A stretch of 64,000 bases of DNA from Cupriavidus sp. MP-37 (GCF_020618415.1 NZ_CP085345.1:2294001-2358000), one strand, 5' to 3'. Positions 16,111 through 26,721 are shown, numbered from the stretch's first letter. A program made the numbers and translations. Notes: a model not told the origin generated them from the sequence alone.

Positions 16111-18237
16111 CTACAGCGGCGCGTCGGCCGCCGCCGCCGGCATGGCGGCGCCTGGCGGCTGGCTGGTAACAGGGGTCGGCGCGGCCGGGGCGGGCGCGTC
16201 CGGCGCCGTCGCGGACGGCCCGCCGAGGTTGTTGGCGACCGGATCGGTCGGTGGCGGGCCGGCTGGCGCAGGCGCTGCGGGCGTGGCCGGCGCCGGCGGC
16301 GGGAAGCCGATCGAGGCGATGCCATGGCTGCCGTCGGCGTTCTCTGCGTACATCCAGTCGCCGCCGGCCTGCACCACGCCGGCGGGCGCCTGCGGGTCGG
16401 CCTCCGGCACGCCGGCCAGGCGGCCCTCCATGTACGCGGCCCACACCGGCAGCGCGGTGGTCGCGCCGAATTCGTGCTCGCCCAGGCTGCGGTTGTCGTC
16501 ATAGCCCATCCACGCCACCGTGACCACGCCGCCGGCATAGCCGGCAAACCAGCCGTCGACCGAGTCGTTGGTGGTGCCGGTCTTGCCGGCCACGTCGTCG
16601 CGGCGCAGGTAGCGGCGCACGCCGGCGCCGGTGCCGGCGTCGACCACGCTGCGCAGCAGGCTGTGCATCACGAACGCGTTGCGCGCGCTGATCACGGATG
16701 GCGGTGCGGGGTGGTCCCCGGCCTCCTGCTCGGCGGTGAAGAGCACGTTGCCGTCGCTGTCGGTGATGCGGGCGATCAGGTAGGGGTCGATGCGGTGGCC
16801 GCCGTTGGCGAACACGCCGTAGGCCGCGGCCAGCCGCAGCGGCGAGGTGGTGCCGCTGCCCAGCGCCAGCGGCAGGTAGCGGGGCAAGCGCCGGGGCGAG
16901 AAGCCGAAGCGGCTGGCGAATTCGACCGCATAGGGGATGCCGATCGCCTGCAGCGTGCGGATCGCGGGCAGGTTGCGCGATTCGGCCAGCGCCTGGCGCA
17001 CGGTGATGGGGCCGGCGAAGCGGCCGTCGTCGTTCGACGGCTGCCAGCGCGATCCATTGGGCAGCGGCGCGTCGTTGATCAGCGTGCCGGGCGACACGCC
17101 GCGCTCGAGCGCCGCGGCGTAGATAAAGGGCTTGAAGGTCGAGCCGGGCTGGCGCAGCGCCTGGGTGGCGTGGTTGAAGCGGCTGGCGGCGAAGTCGGCG
17201 CCACCGACCATGGCCTCGATCGCGCCGGTGCCGGTGTCGAGCGAGACCAGCGCCGCCTGCGGGCCCTGCGACAGGTTCTTGACGAACTTGCGGTGGCGGC
17301 GCGCATAGCTTTCCAGCCCGCCATGCACGGCATCGTAGGCCAGGGTCTGGCGCACCGACGACACCGTGGTGTAGACGTTCAGGCCGCGCGTGTAGGCCTC
17401 GTCGCCGAAGCGCTCGCGCGCCAGCTGGCGCGCCAGTTCGGCCACATGCTCGGCATGGCCGGCAAAGCGGCCGGGGCTGTCGTCGCTGATGGCCAGGTGC
17501 GCGGCGCGCGCTTCGCGGTAGTCGTCCTGGCTGATCATGCCCAGCGCCAGCATGCGTCCCAGCACATATTCCTGGCGCCGCTTGGCGCGCGCGAAATTGA
17601 CCACCGGGTTCACCGCGGAAGGCGCCTTGGGCAGGCCCGCCAGCATCGCGGTCTCGGCCAGCGACAGCGACGCCAGCGGCTTGCCGAAGTACGCATGCGC
17701 GGCGCTGCCGAAGCCATAGGCATGCTCGCCCAGGTAGACCTGGTTCATGTACAGCTCGAGAATGCGGTCCTTGGGCAGCGCGTGGTCGATGCGCCAGGCC
17801 AGCAGCATCTCATACCATTTGCGCGCCAGCGTCTTCTCGCGCGACAGGTAGAAGGCGCGCGCCACCTGCATGGTGATGGTGGAAGCGCCCTGGGCGTAGC
17901 CCTGGCCGAGGTTGGCCAGCGCGGCGCGGAACACGCCGGGAATGTCGATGCCCTGGTGCTCGTAGAACTGGTCGTCCTCGGCCGCGAGCAGCGCCTGCAC
18001 CATGCGCCGCGGCATCTGCTCGAAGGGAATGAACTCGCGGTGCTCGCTGCCGAATTCACCGATCTGGACGTTGTCGCTGGTGTAGATGCGCAGCGGCACA
18101 TCGGGCCGGTAGTCGCGCAGCGCGTCGACGGGGGGAAGCTGCCGCAGGCTGACCACGGCCGCAAAACCGGCCAGCAAGGCACCGGCGGCAACCAGTGCCA
18201 GCGCGGCGCCGCCTGCCTTGACTGCGAATTTTTTCAT
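16111..18237 (-). CDS. Class A penicillin-binding protein (PBP1A family)
   Basis: 708 residues from MKKF at 18237; two ATGs just upstream would add up to eight residues. A signal-anchor helix (8-30) is followed by a GT51 glycosyltransferase domain (catalytic Glu87 in EDDQFYEHQG) and a transpeptidase domain with active Ser366 (STFK), SRN at 420-422 and KTGT at 552-555. It polymerises and cross-links peptidoglycan at the inner membrane. The last 65 residues are a Pro/Ala-rich tail. At 708 residues it is shorter than the usual 800 or so of PBP1A because the OB-like insert is missing. It ends 64 bases before the ArsB-like gene. Confidence 0.92.
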   Translation of the reverse strand: MKKFAVKAGGAALALVAAGALLAGFAAVVSLRQLPPVDALRDYRPDVPLRIYTSDNVQIGEFGSEHREFIPFEQMPRRMVQALLAAEDDQFYEHQGIDIPGVFRAALANLGQGYAQGASTITMQVARAFYLSREKTLARKWYEMLLAWRIDHALPKDRILELYMNQVYLGEHAYGFGSAAHAYFGKPLASLSLAETAMLAGLPKAPSAVNPVVNFARAKRRQEYVLGRMLALGMISQDDYREARAAHLAISDDSPGRFAGHAEHVAELARQLARERFGDEAYTRGLNVYTTVSSVRQTLAYDAVHGGLESYARRHRKFVKNLSQGPQAALVSLDTGTGAIEAMVGGADFAASRFNHATQALRQPGSTFKPFIYAAALERGVSPGTLINDAPLPNGSRWQPSNDDGRFAGPITVRQALAESRNLPAIRTLQAIGIPYAVEFASRFGFSPRRLPRYLPLALGSGTTSPLRLAAAYGVFANGGHRIDPYLIARITDSDGNVLFTAEQEAGDHPAPPSVISARNAFVMHSLLRSVVDAGTGAGVRRYLRRDDVAGKTGTTNDSVDGWFAGYAGGVVTVAWMGYDDNRSLGEHEFGATTALPVWAAYMEGRLAGVPEADPQAPAGVVQAGGDWMYAENADGSHGIASIGFPPPAPATPAAPAPAGPPPTDPVANNLGGPSATAPDAPAPAAPTPVTSQPPGAAMPAAAADAPL

Positions 18238-18293
18238 GGCCCGCATTTTACCCGCTGCCATCGGTCGGAACAGCGGTCGGACCAGCGGCCGGC

Positions 18294-19244
18294 TCAGCGG
18301 CTGGCTGCCAGCGGCAGCGGATTGCCCAGCTCGTCATGGTCGACGGGTTGCGGCGCGGCGGCGCCCGGCAATGCCGGCGGGGGTGCCGGCTGTGCCGGCG
18401 GTGGCTCAGGCTGGACCGCCGCCACGCGCAGGCGCGCCTGGCTGTGCTGGCGGGCGAACTCACACAGCGACAGCCAGGTCTGCTCGCGTTCGATGATGGT
18501 GAAGTGATCGGTATCCGGCACGGTCTGCAACGCGACCGGACCGGGCCAGGCCGCCATCAGCCGTTCCGAGCAGGCGTGCGGCACCACTTCGTCGGTGGCG
18601 GCGAGCAGCACCTTGGTGCTCTGCACGACCTTTTTGCAATGCGAGATCGAGTCGAAGTGGTGGCGCATCAGCTGGCGCAGCGGCACCAGCGGAAAGCGCT
18701 TGCGCACCAGTTCGAGCAGCGAGTCATAGGGGGTGATCAGCTGCAGGCTCTCGAAATCCTGCAGGTCGGCCAGCTGGATCGCCACGCCGGTGCCCAGGCT
18801 GCGCCCCACCACGTGCACGCGGGTGTCGGGGAACACGCGCCGCACGTGCAGCAGGAACTGGCTGGCATCGGCCACCGCGGCGCCCTCGGACGGGCGTCCG
18901 TCGGAGTGGCCCAGGCCGCGGTAGTCGTAGGTGGCAAAGCCCATGCCGGCAGGCAGCCAGCGCGCGTATTGCAGCGTTTCCAGCACATCTTCGCCGCGCC
19001 CCGGCAGGTAGAACAGCAGGTCGCGCACGGTGTCGCCGGGCGCGTGGTAGATGTAGCCGCGCACCACGCCGCCGGGGATCCGGTGCGAATAGCCGATGAT
19101 GCCGTCGGGCAGGTCGCGCGGCGGGCGCCGGCGCGCGTCGAACAGCAGCCGGTCCTGGTTCAGCGTCAGGTAGGTCCAGTAGCAGGCGAAGCCGCTGGCG
19201 GTCATCAGCGCGGCCGCCAGCGCGCGGCGGGTGGTCAATGGCAT
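18294..19244 (-). CDS. Alpha/beta-hydrolase with N-terminal membrane anchor
   Basis: 316 residues. A hydrophobic N-terminus (about 8-26) could be a signal anchor. The alpha/beta-hydrolase fold has nucleophile Ser149 in GRSLG, Asp218 and His247 (DTDHF). FYLPGRGEDV forms the oxyanion-side loop. The C-terminal 40 residues are Pro/Ala-rich, like the adjacent penicillin-binding protein tail. It resembles the BEM46-like and FrsA-like serine hydrolases; the substrate is unknown. It ends 57 bases upstream of the penicillin-binding protein start, in the same direction. Confidence 0.82.
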   Translation of the reverse strand: MPLTTRRALAAALMTASGFACYWTYLTLNQDRLLFDARRRPPRDLPDGIIGYSHRIPGGVVRGYIYHAPGDTVRDLLFYLPGRGEDVLETLQYARWLPAGMGFATYDYRGLGHSDGRPSEGAAVADASQFLLHVRRVFPDTRVHVVGRSLGTGVAIQLADLQDFESLQLITPYDSLLELVRKRFPLVPLRQLMRHHFDSISHCKKVVQSTKVLLAATDEVVPHACSERLMAAWPGPVALQTVPDTDHFTIIEREQTWLSLCEFARQHSQARLRVAAVQPEPPPAQPAPPPALPGAAAPQPVDHDELGNPLPLAASR

Positions 19245-19434
19245 GGCATTCGTCGGTGGCCGCGGCCAGGCGTGGCGCGTGTGCGCCGGCCTTGCCGCCC
19301 AGCCGCGCAGCCTACCTTATTTTTGCCGGCGGCGTGGCCGCGGCGCAAGCCGGCCGGCGCAGTTCTTGTACGATATGCCTCATTCAGGCGCGCGCACCCC
19401 ACCGAGACGACGCGCCTTCAGGGAGCCAACCGGC

Positions 19435-19677
19435 ATGAGCGAACAGAAGCACGAGCAGTACCGCGCCGAAGAGGCGCAGGCGATGGAACGCGTGGTCGCC
19501 GCCACGCGCCAGGTGCAGGTCGCCTTCACGGCGCTGCAGGCCCACTATCCGCCGCAGGGCAGCGGCAAGCCGTCGAAACTGGCGCTGCAGACCTTCGACG
19601 CGGCGCTGCAGGCGCTGGAGGACGCCCAGGCGACCTTCGACGAAATCCTGAACGACCTGCTCGACGAGAAACGCTGA
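19435..19677 (+). CDS. Hypothetical helical protein, 80 residues
   Basis: Not recognised. Almost entirely predicted helix, with Gln, Glu and Ala-rich heptads (EEAQAMERVVAATRQVQ, DAALQALEDAQATFDEILND) suggesting a short coiled coil. AGGGAG lies about 11 bases before the ATG at 19435. It is divergent from the hydrolase gene and convergent with the DUF779 gene, with a strong hairpin between the convergent stops. Confidence 0.75.
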   Translation: MSEQKHEQYRAEEAQAMERVVAATRQVQVAFTALQAHYPPQGSGKPSKLALQTFDAALQALEDAQATFDEILNDLLDEKR

Positions 19678-19686
19678 GTCGCGGCG

Positions 19687-19719
19687 ATGGCGTGCGGGCA
19701 TCGGCTGCCCGCACGCCAT
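19687..19719. terminator. Perfect 14-bp hairpin between convergent genes
   Basis: Arms ATGGCGTGCGGGCA (19687-19700) and its exact complement (19706-19719) enclose the loop TCGGC. It lies between the stop of the 80-residue gene and the stop of the DUF779 gene. There is no T run, so it may act as a bidirectional block or RNA-stabilising structure. Confidence 0.6.
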
Positions 19720-19733
19720 TGCCGCATATGGCA

Positions 19734-20135
19734 TCACGGCTCCGGCTGTTGCGCCAGCCACGCGGCTTCCGCGTCGCTGAACAGCTCCGAGCGCGTCAGG
19801 AAACGCCTGCCCGTGCGTCCCTCCAGCGAGAACATCCCGCCCGCGCCCGGCACCACGTCGATCACCAGCCGCGTGTGGCGCCAGTACTCGAACTGCGCGC
19901 GCGTCATGTAGAACGCGGCGCCGCCGATCTGGCCCAGGCAGACATCGCCCGGGCCCACCAGCAACTCGCCGGCGGGATAGCACATCGGCGCGCTGCCGTC
20001 GCAGCAGCCGCCGGACTGGTGGAACATCAGCGGGCCGTGCCGCGTGGCCAGCTCGGCGATCAGCGCGAGCGCGGCCGGCGTTGCCACCACGCGCGCGACC
20101 GGCGCTGTTGCCGGCGCGGAAGTCGGGCCCGCCAT
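19734..20135 (-). CDS. DUF779 protein, acetaldehyde-dehydrogenase associated
   Basis: 133 residues. Core FHQSGGCCDGSAPMCYPAGE carries three close cysteines and is the DUF779 signature. The start at 20135 lies two bases after the TGA of acoD, so translation is coupled. DUF779 genes regularly follow exaC/acoD-type aldehyde dehydrogenases. The biochemical role is unknown; the cysteine cluster suggests a metal- or redox-linked helper. Confidence 0.88.
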   Translation of the reverse strand: MAGPTSAPATAPVARVVATPAALALIAELATRHGPLMFHQSGGCCDGSAPMCYPAGELLVGPGDVCLGQIGGAAFYMTRAQFEYWRHTRLVIDVVPGAGGMFSLEGRTGRRFLTRSELFSDAEAAWLAQQPEP

Positions 20136-20137
20136 GG

Positions 20138-21658
<1,521 letters not shown>

Positions 21659-21728
21659 GTCTCGCTCCGTTCGAGTGATCTGTGTGGTGTCGCCACGGCG
21701 TTGGGGCCGTGCGCAACGGAGCAGGTCG

Positions 21729-21743
21729 CAAGAGGTGTGCCGG
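21729..21743 (-). promoter_or_regulatory. Sigma-54 (-24/-12) promoter of acoD
   Basis: On the minus strand CGGCAC and TTGC are separated by five bases, which fits the TGGCAC-N5-TTGC consensus except for the first base. It lies about 70 bases before the acoD start. Confidence 0.7.
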
Positions 21744-21827
21744 GGGAAGCGGGAGGATGGAAAAGCGGGACGAAGCGGGGATTGGCCGGGAAATCGTGCC
21801 GCAGGTGTGCAAGCGCGTGACAGTGGT

Positions 21828-21844
21828 TGTTCCAGATTGGAACA
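21828..21844. promoter_or_regulatory. Palindromic activator site upstream of the acoD promoter
   Basis: TGTTCC-AGATT-GGAACA is a perfect interrupted palindrome about 85 bases upstream of the -24 element, the usual distance for a sigma-54 enhancer-binding protein such as AcoR. Confidence 0.6.
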
Positions 21845-21907
21845 GCTGCTGTACGGCCGCTGCTATGCGGTAGCGCTAACCATGGCTACCGCCATGCGCA
21901 ATCGCTC

Positions 21908-22027
21908 CCCTCTCCCGCGAAGTGGGAGAGGGGTGGGGGAGAGGGCCGGAGCGTCAACGAAGTGCAGCGCGCCGGTATGCCAGCGCCTGCCCTCTCCCCC
22001 GGCCCCTCTCCCGCAAGCGGGAGAGGG
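21908..22027. repeat. Pair of REP-like palindromes
   Basis: Copies near 21908-21932 (GCGAAGTG centre, slightly diverged) and at 22004-22027 (perfect arms), separated by the common GGTGGGGGAGAGGGC...GCCCTCTCCCCC spacer of this family. Confidence 0.85.
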
Positions 22028-22046
22028 GAGCAAACCGGCGGGCGTT

Positions 22047-23330
22047 TTAATGCCCCGGCCCCGCCGCGCGCAGCGCCTTCACATCGCCCGGCTTCACATC
22101 AGCCGGCTGCCCACCCCACGTCGCACGCAGGTAGTTGGCCAGCTGCGCCAGCTCCTCGTCGCTCATGCGGTCGGCAAAGCCCGGCATCTCCTGCATCGCC
22201 TCCATGCCGGGAAAGCGCTGCGCCTGGATGCCATCGAGCATCGACACGATCAGGTTGCGCGCATCGGTGTTGCGCACCGTCGAATTGCCGGCCATCGACA
22301 CCGCCACGTGCGGCTTGCCTTCGCCCTCGCGGCCATGGCAGCCGGCGCAGACGGCGACGTAGTGGCGGCGGCCGGGAGTCAGTTGTGCGGCATCGGCATT
22401 GACCGCCTTCACCGGCTGCGGCGCGGGCGGCTGGTCGCCCAGCAGGTAGGTGCTCATCGCCGCCAGGTCGGCCTGGTTCAGGTACTGGCTGCTCAAATGC
22501 ACCACCGGGTACATCTCGCCGAAGGCCGAGCCTTGCGGCGCGATGCCGGTGGCGAAGAACTGCTGCAGGTCGGCGGCGGTCCAGCCGCGTGCGGCCAGCC
22601 CGGCGGGCGTGATGTCCGGCGCGCCGACGCGCGCCAGCGCGGAGCCGGCCAGCGGCTTCGACAGGTCCAGCCGGCCGAACGCCGCGCGCGGCGTGTGGCA
22701 CTCGGCGCAGTGGCCCAGCGCGTTGGACAGGTAGCGGCCGCGCTGCCACGACGCCGAATTGCCGGTGGAGGCATCGGGCAGCTTGTCCTCGAGGAACAGC
22801 AGGTTCCAGCCCGCCAGCGCAAAGCGCAGGTTGTACGGGAACTGCAGGTCGTGCGGGCGGTTGGCCACCGCGGCCGGCTTCACCTGCATCAGGTAGGCGT
22901 ACATGGCATTCGAATCCGCGCGCGACAGGCCGCGGTACGAGGTGTACGGCATCGCCGGGTAGAGCTGCTTGCCCGGGGCCTTGCCGTCATGCAGCGCCTT
23001 GTAGAAGTCGTCCGCGCTCCAGTTGCCGATGCCGTGGGTCTTGTCCGGCGTGATGTTGGTGCCGTAGAACTTGCCGAACGGCGAGGCCAGCTCCACGCCG
23101 CCGGCGAACGGCGCGCCTTGCGGCGCGGTGTGGCAGGCGGCGCAGTCGGCCGCGCGCACCAGGTAGCGCCCGCGCGCGATCTGCTCGGCGGGGGACAGCT
23201 GCGCCTTGGGGGCCTGGTCGGCTTCGGGCGCAATCGCTTCGGTGCGGCTGCCGCAGCCGGCCATGATCGCGGCCGCGGCCAGGCCTGCCAGCGCGGCGCG
23301 CATAGCCATCATCAGGGGCGTGCGCTGCAT
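22047..23330 (-). CDS. Triheme cytochrome c, electron acceptor of the molybdenum oxidoreductase
   Basis: 427 residues with three heme sites, CAACH, CAECH and CAGCH, in three cytochrome c domains. The N-terminus (MMAMRAALAGLAAAAIMAGC) is a signal peptide ending in a likely lipobox, which would anchor it to the membrane. The ATG shares one base with the TGA of the 2Fe-2S subunit gene. Such cytochromes take electrons from membrane-linked molybdenum or quinoprotein aldehyde dehydrogenases and pass them to the oxidase chain. Last gene of the three-gene operon. Confidence 0.9.
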   Translation of the reverse strand: MQRTPLMMAMRAALAGLAAAAIMAGCGSRTEAIAPEADQAPKAQLSPAEQIARGRYLVRAADCAACHTAPQGAPFAGGVELASPFGKFYGTNITPDKTHGIGNWSADDFYKALHDGKAPGKQLYPAMPYTSYRGLSRADSNAMYAYLMQVKPAAVANRPHDLQFPYNLRFALAGWNLLFLEDKLPDASTGNSASWQRGRYLSNALGHCAECHTPRAAFGRLDLSKPLAGSALARVGAPDITPAGLAARGWTAADLQQFFATGIAPQGSAFGEMYPVVHLSSQYLNQADLAAMSTYLLGDQPPAPQPVKAVNADAAQLTPGRRHYVAVCAGCHGREGEGKPHVAVSMAGNSTVRNTDARNLIVSMLDGIQAQRFPGMEAMQEMPGFADRMSDEELAQLANYLRATWGGQPADVKPGDVKALRAAGPGH

Positions 23331-23890
23331 CACTGGTCGCTCCCGCTGTCCTGCACCAGGCCCGGCGTGCTGGTGATCACGTCCTTGACCGCCTCGTAGT
23401 AGCGCACGTAGCCGGTGCAGCGGCAGATGTGGCCGTCCAGCGCCTGGGTGATGGTGGCCTCGACCTGATCCTTCGGCACGGGCTTGCGCCTGAGCTGTTC
23501 CACCAGGATGGTGGCGCCGTTGACGAAGCCCGGCGTGCAGTAGCCGCACTGGAAGCTGAAATGCTCCAGGAACTTCTGCTGCACCGGCGTCAGCTCGACC
23601 ACCTCGCCTTGCTCGTTGCGCTTGCCGTGGCCTTCCACGGTGCGCACCTTGCGGCCGTGGAACCAGTGCGCGCCGGTGATGCAGCTGCGCACTTCCTCGC
23701 TGGTGCCGTCGGGCTTGTCGTGGATCACCACGCAGGCGTGGCAGATACCCTGGCCGCAGCCCAGGCGCGAGCCGGTCAGGTCCAGGTATTCATGCAGGAA
23801 ATCGATCATCATCAGGCCTTCGGGCACGTCGACGGGGCCGACGTCCTTGCCGTTGATGTTGAGCGTGATGGGTTGGGTGGCGATGCTCAT
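23330..23890 (-). CDS. 2Fe-2S subunit of a molybdenum hydroxylase-type aldehyde oxidoreductase
   Basis: 186 residues with both iron-sulfur clusters: the plant-ferredoxin type (GCGQGICHAC, with a later CITG) and the helical type (CGYCTPG and CRCTG). Its start overlaps the end of the large subunit gene by four bases (ATGA), and its end overlaps the cytochrome start by one. It passes electrons from the molybdopterin site to the cytochrome. There is no FAD subunit, as in the isoquinoline 1-oxidoreductase group. Confidence 0.92.
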   Translation of the reverse strand: MSIATQPITLNINGKDVGPVDVPEGLMMIDFLHEYLDLTGSRLGCGQGICHACVVIHDKPDGTSEEVRSCITGAHWFHGRKVRTVEGHGKRNEQGEVVELTPVQQKFLEHFSFQCGYCTPGFVNGATILVEQLRRKPVPKDQVEATITQALDGHICRCTGYVRYYEAVKDVITSTPGLVQDSGSDQ

Positions 23891-26721
23891 GCCAGTACCT
23901 CCTGGATCTTGGCCGCCGTCACCGGCAGGTCGGTGAAGCGGTGGCCGATGGCATGCGCGATGCCGTTGACGATGGCGCCCACCACCGGGATCATCACCAC
24001 CTCGGCGATGCCCTTGGGCGGGTCGGTTTCCGTGACCGGCGGCAGCACCGTGCCGGTCTGGCTCCACACCGCCACGTCGCTGGCGCGCGGCAGGTGGTAG
24101 CGGTTGAAGTTCCAGGTGCCGTTGCCGGGGCCGTCTTCGTACAGCGGCAGGTATTCATGCAGCGCGTGGCCGATGCCCATGGCGATGCCGCCCTGCAGCT
24201 GGCCGGACACCAGTTGCGGCGACAGCTGCGTGCCGCATTCCATGATCGAGTGGTGCGACAGGATCTCCACCTTGCCGCTGGCCTCGTGCACCGACAGCTC
24301 GACGAAGGTGCCCACCGCGCTGTAGTAGGTCACAGCGGCGTTGTTGCGCTGCGTGGGCGCGATATAGACCTGCTTGCGGTCGAGCACATGCCAGCCACCC
24401 GGGGTGCGCATGCGCGCCTTGTGCGATGCATCGGCGCCGTCGCCGTAGCGCACTGACAATCCGTCCACCGGCAGCCGCGCGGCCTGCCCGTTGATGTCGA
24501 AGTCGGCTTCGCTCCATTGCCAGCGGTTGAAGGCGTGCACGGTGGCGCCGGTCACCAGCCCGAGTTCATGCGCCTTGGCCGCGAGCTGCTCGAACGGCAG
24601 CGCCTGCAGGCCGCCGGCGCTGAGCTTGCCGTCGACCCAGCGCGCGTCTTCCACGCGCACCACCAGCGAGGCCGCCTGGCCGCCGCCGATGCCCTGGCTC
24701 CAGATCGCCATCGCCGCCGGCCACAGGCCATGCAGGAACACCACGCGCGCGGCTTCGCGCGTGCTGTGGGTGAAGTAGTAGGCCGAGTTGGTGGCGCTGG
24801 CCGGCGAAGCATAGGCCGGCGACCAGCGCGGATTGGCCGACAGCTTGTCCTGCTCGGCCTGGCTCATCAGGTAAGGGTCGCCCGAGGTGGTGACCGGCAG
24901 GTCGGTCCAGTCGGTGACGGAGGTGCGTACCTCGCCCGCCGGCTTGCCCAGCCAGCGCGCCACCGCGGCGGCCTGCGAGGTCGACATGCCGGTGCCGATC
25001 TCGGCGCCGGAGTGATGCAGCACGATGCTGCCGTCGGCCTTCAGCTCGACCCTGGCGAACGACGCTTCCGCGCCCGTGCCGAAATCCTTCTGCACGCAGG
25101 CAAAGCCCACGCCATAGCGGCGCCCGGGGTTGGCGGCTTCATACTCCGCCTTCTTGCTGGCGCGGTTGGTCCACAGCGGATAGGCCTTCGCCGCCTCCAG
25201 CACCTCGTCGACGCGGATCGCGCCGGCGGGGATCGCGCCCTGCGTGTTCTTCATGCCCGAGCGCAGCGCGTTCTTCAGCCGGAACTCGATCGGGTCGAGC
25301 TTCAGCTGCTCGGCGAACTCGTCGACCATCATCTCGGTTGCGGCCATGCTCTGCAGCGTGCCGTAGCCGCGGGCCGAGCCCGCATCGATGGCGCGCGAGG
25401 CGATCGCCACGGCGGTCAGGTCGTTGTTCGGGAAGTAATAAATCGATTGCGCCGCGGTGGCGCCGACCATCGCCACCGATGGCGAGAAGTTGGAGCGCCC
25501 GCCGCCGTTGGCCTCGAGATCGCCCTGGAAGGCCTGGAACAGGCCGGTCTTCCTGTCCACCGCGATGCGGTAGCGCATCCGGAAGGCATGGCGCTTGATC
25601 GAGGTCTGGAACTGCTCGTAGCGGTCGTTGGCCAGCCGCACCGGCTTGCCGTCGGCGTACAGCGCCGTGACCAGGCCATAGAACGGGAAGTTGTAGTGGT
25701 CCTTGGAGCCGTAGCCGACGGTGTAGCACGGGTGCAGGAACACCTGCTTCACCGGGAACGCGCCCTTGGCCCTGGCCAGCATCTCGGCCACGCTTTCGGC
25801 GACCTCGTTCGGGCCTTGCGTCGGCACCACCATGTGCAGTGCCTGCGCGGCGGCGTCGTACCAGCAGTTGGCGTTGTCGGGCTCGAGCGCGGCGGTATCG
25901 GCCGACTGCGAGTGGTATTCGCGCTCGAGCACCAGCCAGTCGTCGGACGGCTTCGCCAATTGCGCGCGGATCTGCGCGGCGTGGTACATGCCCTGTTCGC
26001 CGAGCTGGCCGTGGTCCTTGCCGTCCGGCCAGACCGGCTGGTGCTTGCGCATCATGCTCGGGAACACCGGCGCGTTCTTCAGCGAAGAGAACACGTCGTC
26101 CGCATAAGGCGTGGCGCCGCCCACGCGCACGAAGCGGAAGGTGCCCCACGGGTCGCGCTCCAGCGGGCCGGTCTTGGCGCCATAGCGGATCACGTCATCG
26201 CGGAACTTGAGCTTGTCCTTGGCAAAGCGGAAGCGCGCGAAGTCGTGGTAGATCAGGATCGCCACCGCGTGGCCCAGGTAAGCGGGCGTCTTGCCGGCGG
26301 GCAGCAGCATGTCGTCGCCATAGAAGGCGGGGAAGGCGACGCCGTCGCGGGCCAGGTCATCGGCGGTAACGACGCGGTCGGGCTTCAGTTCGTCGCCCAG
26401 CACGCCCAGGTCGAAGCCCGCATAGATGCGGTCGGCATGTGTCGCACGCAGGATAAAGGCGTGCGACTGCTGCTGCGGCCAGTGCGGCATGTCGCGCGAG
26501 CGGATATCGCGCGCAAACACCTTGGCGCCGGTGACCTTGGCGACGCCGTCGATGCGGAACCTGGGGGCACCGGCCTTGGCGTCCCACTGCACGGGGGTCA
26601 GGATCTTGTCTTCGAACAAGGCCGCGAAAGCCTTGCCGCCGATGGGTGCGATATAGACCGACACCCCGGCCACGACGCTGGCTTTGAGGAAGGTGCGTCG
26701 TGAAGGGTTGAAGCTGGGCAT
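23887..26721 (-). CDS. Molybdopterin-binding large subunit, aldehyde/isoquinoline oxidoreductase type
   Basis: 944 residues with a Tat signal (RRTFLKASVVAG), so the folded, cofactor-loaded enzyme is exported. Xanthine-dehydrogenase-superfamily segments include TQGPNEVAESVAEM, GSARGYGTLQSMAATEMMVDE, HHSGAEIGTGMSTSQ, and the late SGQLQGGIAMGIGHALHE. With the 2Fe-2S subunit and triheme cytochrome it forms a periplasmic dehydrogenase for an aldehyde or N-heterocycle. The substrate is not readable. AAGGAA precedes the start. The neighbour acoD also oxidises an aldehyde, but the two are separate transcripts. Confidence 0.9.
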   Translation of the reverse strand: MPSFNPSRRTFLKASVVAGVSVYIAPIGGKAFAALFEDKILTPVQWDAKAGAPRFRIDGVAKVTGAKVFARDIRSRDMPHWPQQQSHAFILRATHADRIYAGFDLGVLGDELKPDRVVTADDLARDGVAFPAFYGDDMLLPAGKTPAYLGHAVAILIYHDFARFRFAKDKLKFRDDVIRYGAKTGPLERDPWGTFRFVRVGGATPYADDVFSSLKNAPVFPSMMRKHQPVWPDGKDHGQLGEQGMYHAAQIRAQLAKPSDDWLVLEREYHSQSADTAALEPDNANCWYDAAAQALHMVVPTQGPNEVAESVAEMLARAKGAFPVKQVFLHPCYTVGYGSKDHYNFPFYGLVTALYADGKPVRLANDRYEQFQTSIKRHAFRMRYRIAVDRKTGLFQAFQGDLEANGGGRSNFSPSVAMVGATAAQSIYYFPNNDLTAVAIASRAIDAGSARGYGTLQSMAATEMMVDEFAEQLKLDPIEFRLKNALRSGMKNTQGAIPAGAIRVDEVLEAAKAYPLWTNRASKKAEYEAANPGRRYGVGFACVQKDFGTGAEASFARVELKADGSIVLHHSGAEIGTGMSTSQAAAVARWLGKPAGEVRTSVTDWTDLPVTTSGDPYLMSQAEQDKLSANPRWSPAYASPASATNSAYYFTHSTREAARVVFLHGLWPAAMAIWSQGIGGGQAASLVVRVEDARWVDGKLSAGGLQALPFEQLAAKAHELGLVTGATVHAFNRWQWSEADFDINGQAARLPVDGLSVRYGDGADASHKARMRTPGGWHVLDRKQVYIAPTQRNNAAVTYYSAVGTFVELSVHEASGKVEILSHHSIMECGTQLSPQLVSGQLQGGIAMGIGHALHEYLPLYEDGPGNGTWNFNRYHLPRASDVAVWSQTGTVLPPVTETDPPKGIAEVVMIPVVGAIVNGIAHAIGHRFTDLPVTAAKIQEVLA

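Larger units (their letters stand above)
21659..22046. other. Regulatory region of acoD plus a REP pair
   Basis: No gene. The half next to acoD carries its sigma-54 promoter and enhancer site; the half next to the cytochrome gene's 3' end carries two REP-like palindromes. Confidence 0.75.

Noticed and set aside
15916..18507. An 863-residue plus-strand frame opposite the penicillin-binding protein
   Set aside because: The minus strand has GT51 and transpeptidase motifs in order; the plus frame is Arg/Gly/His-rich without motifs.
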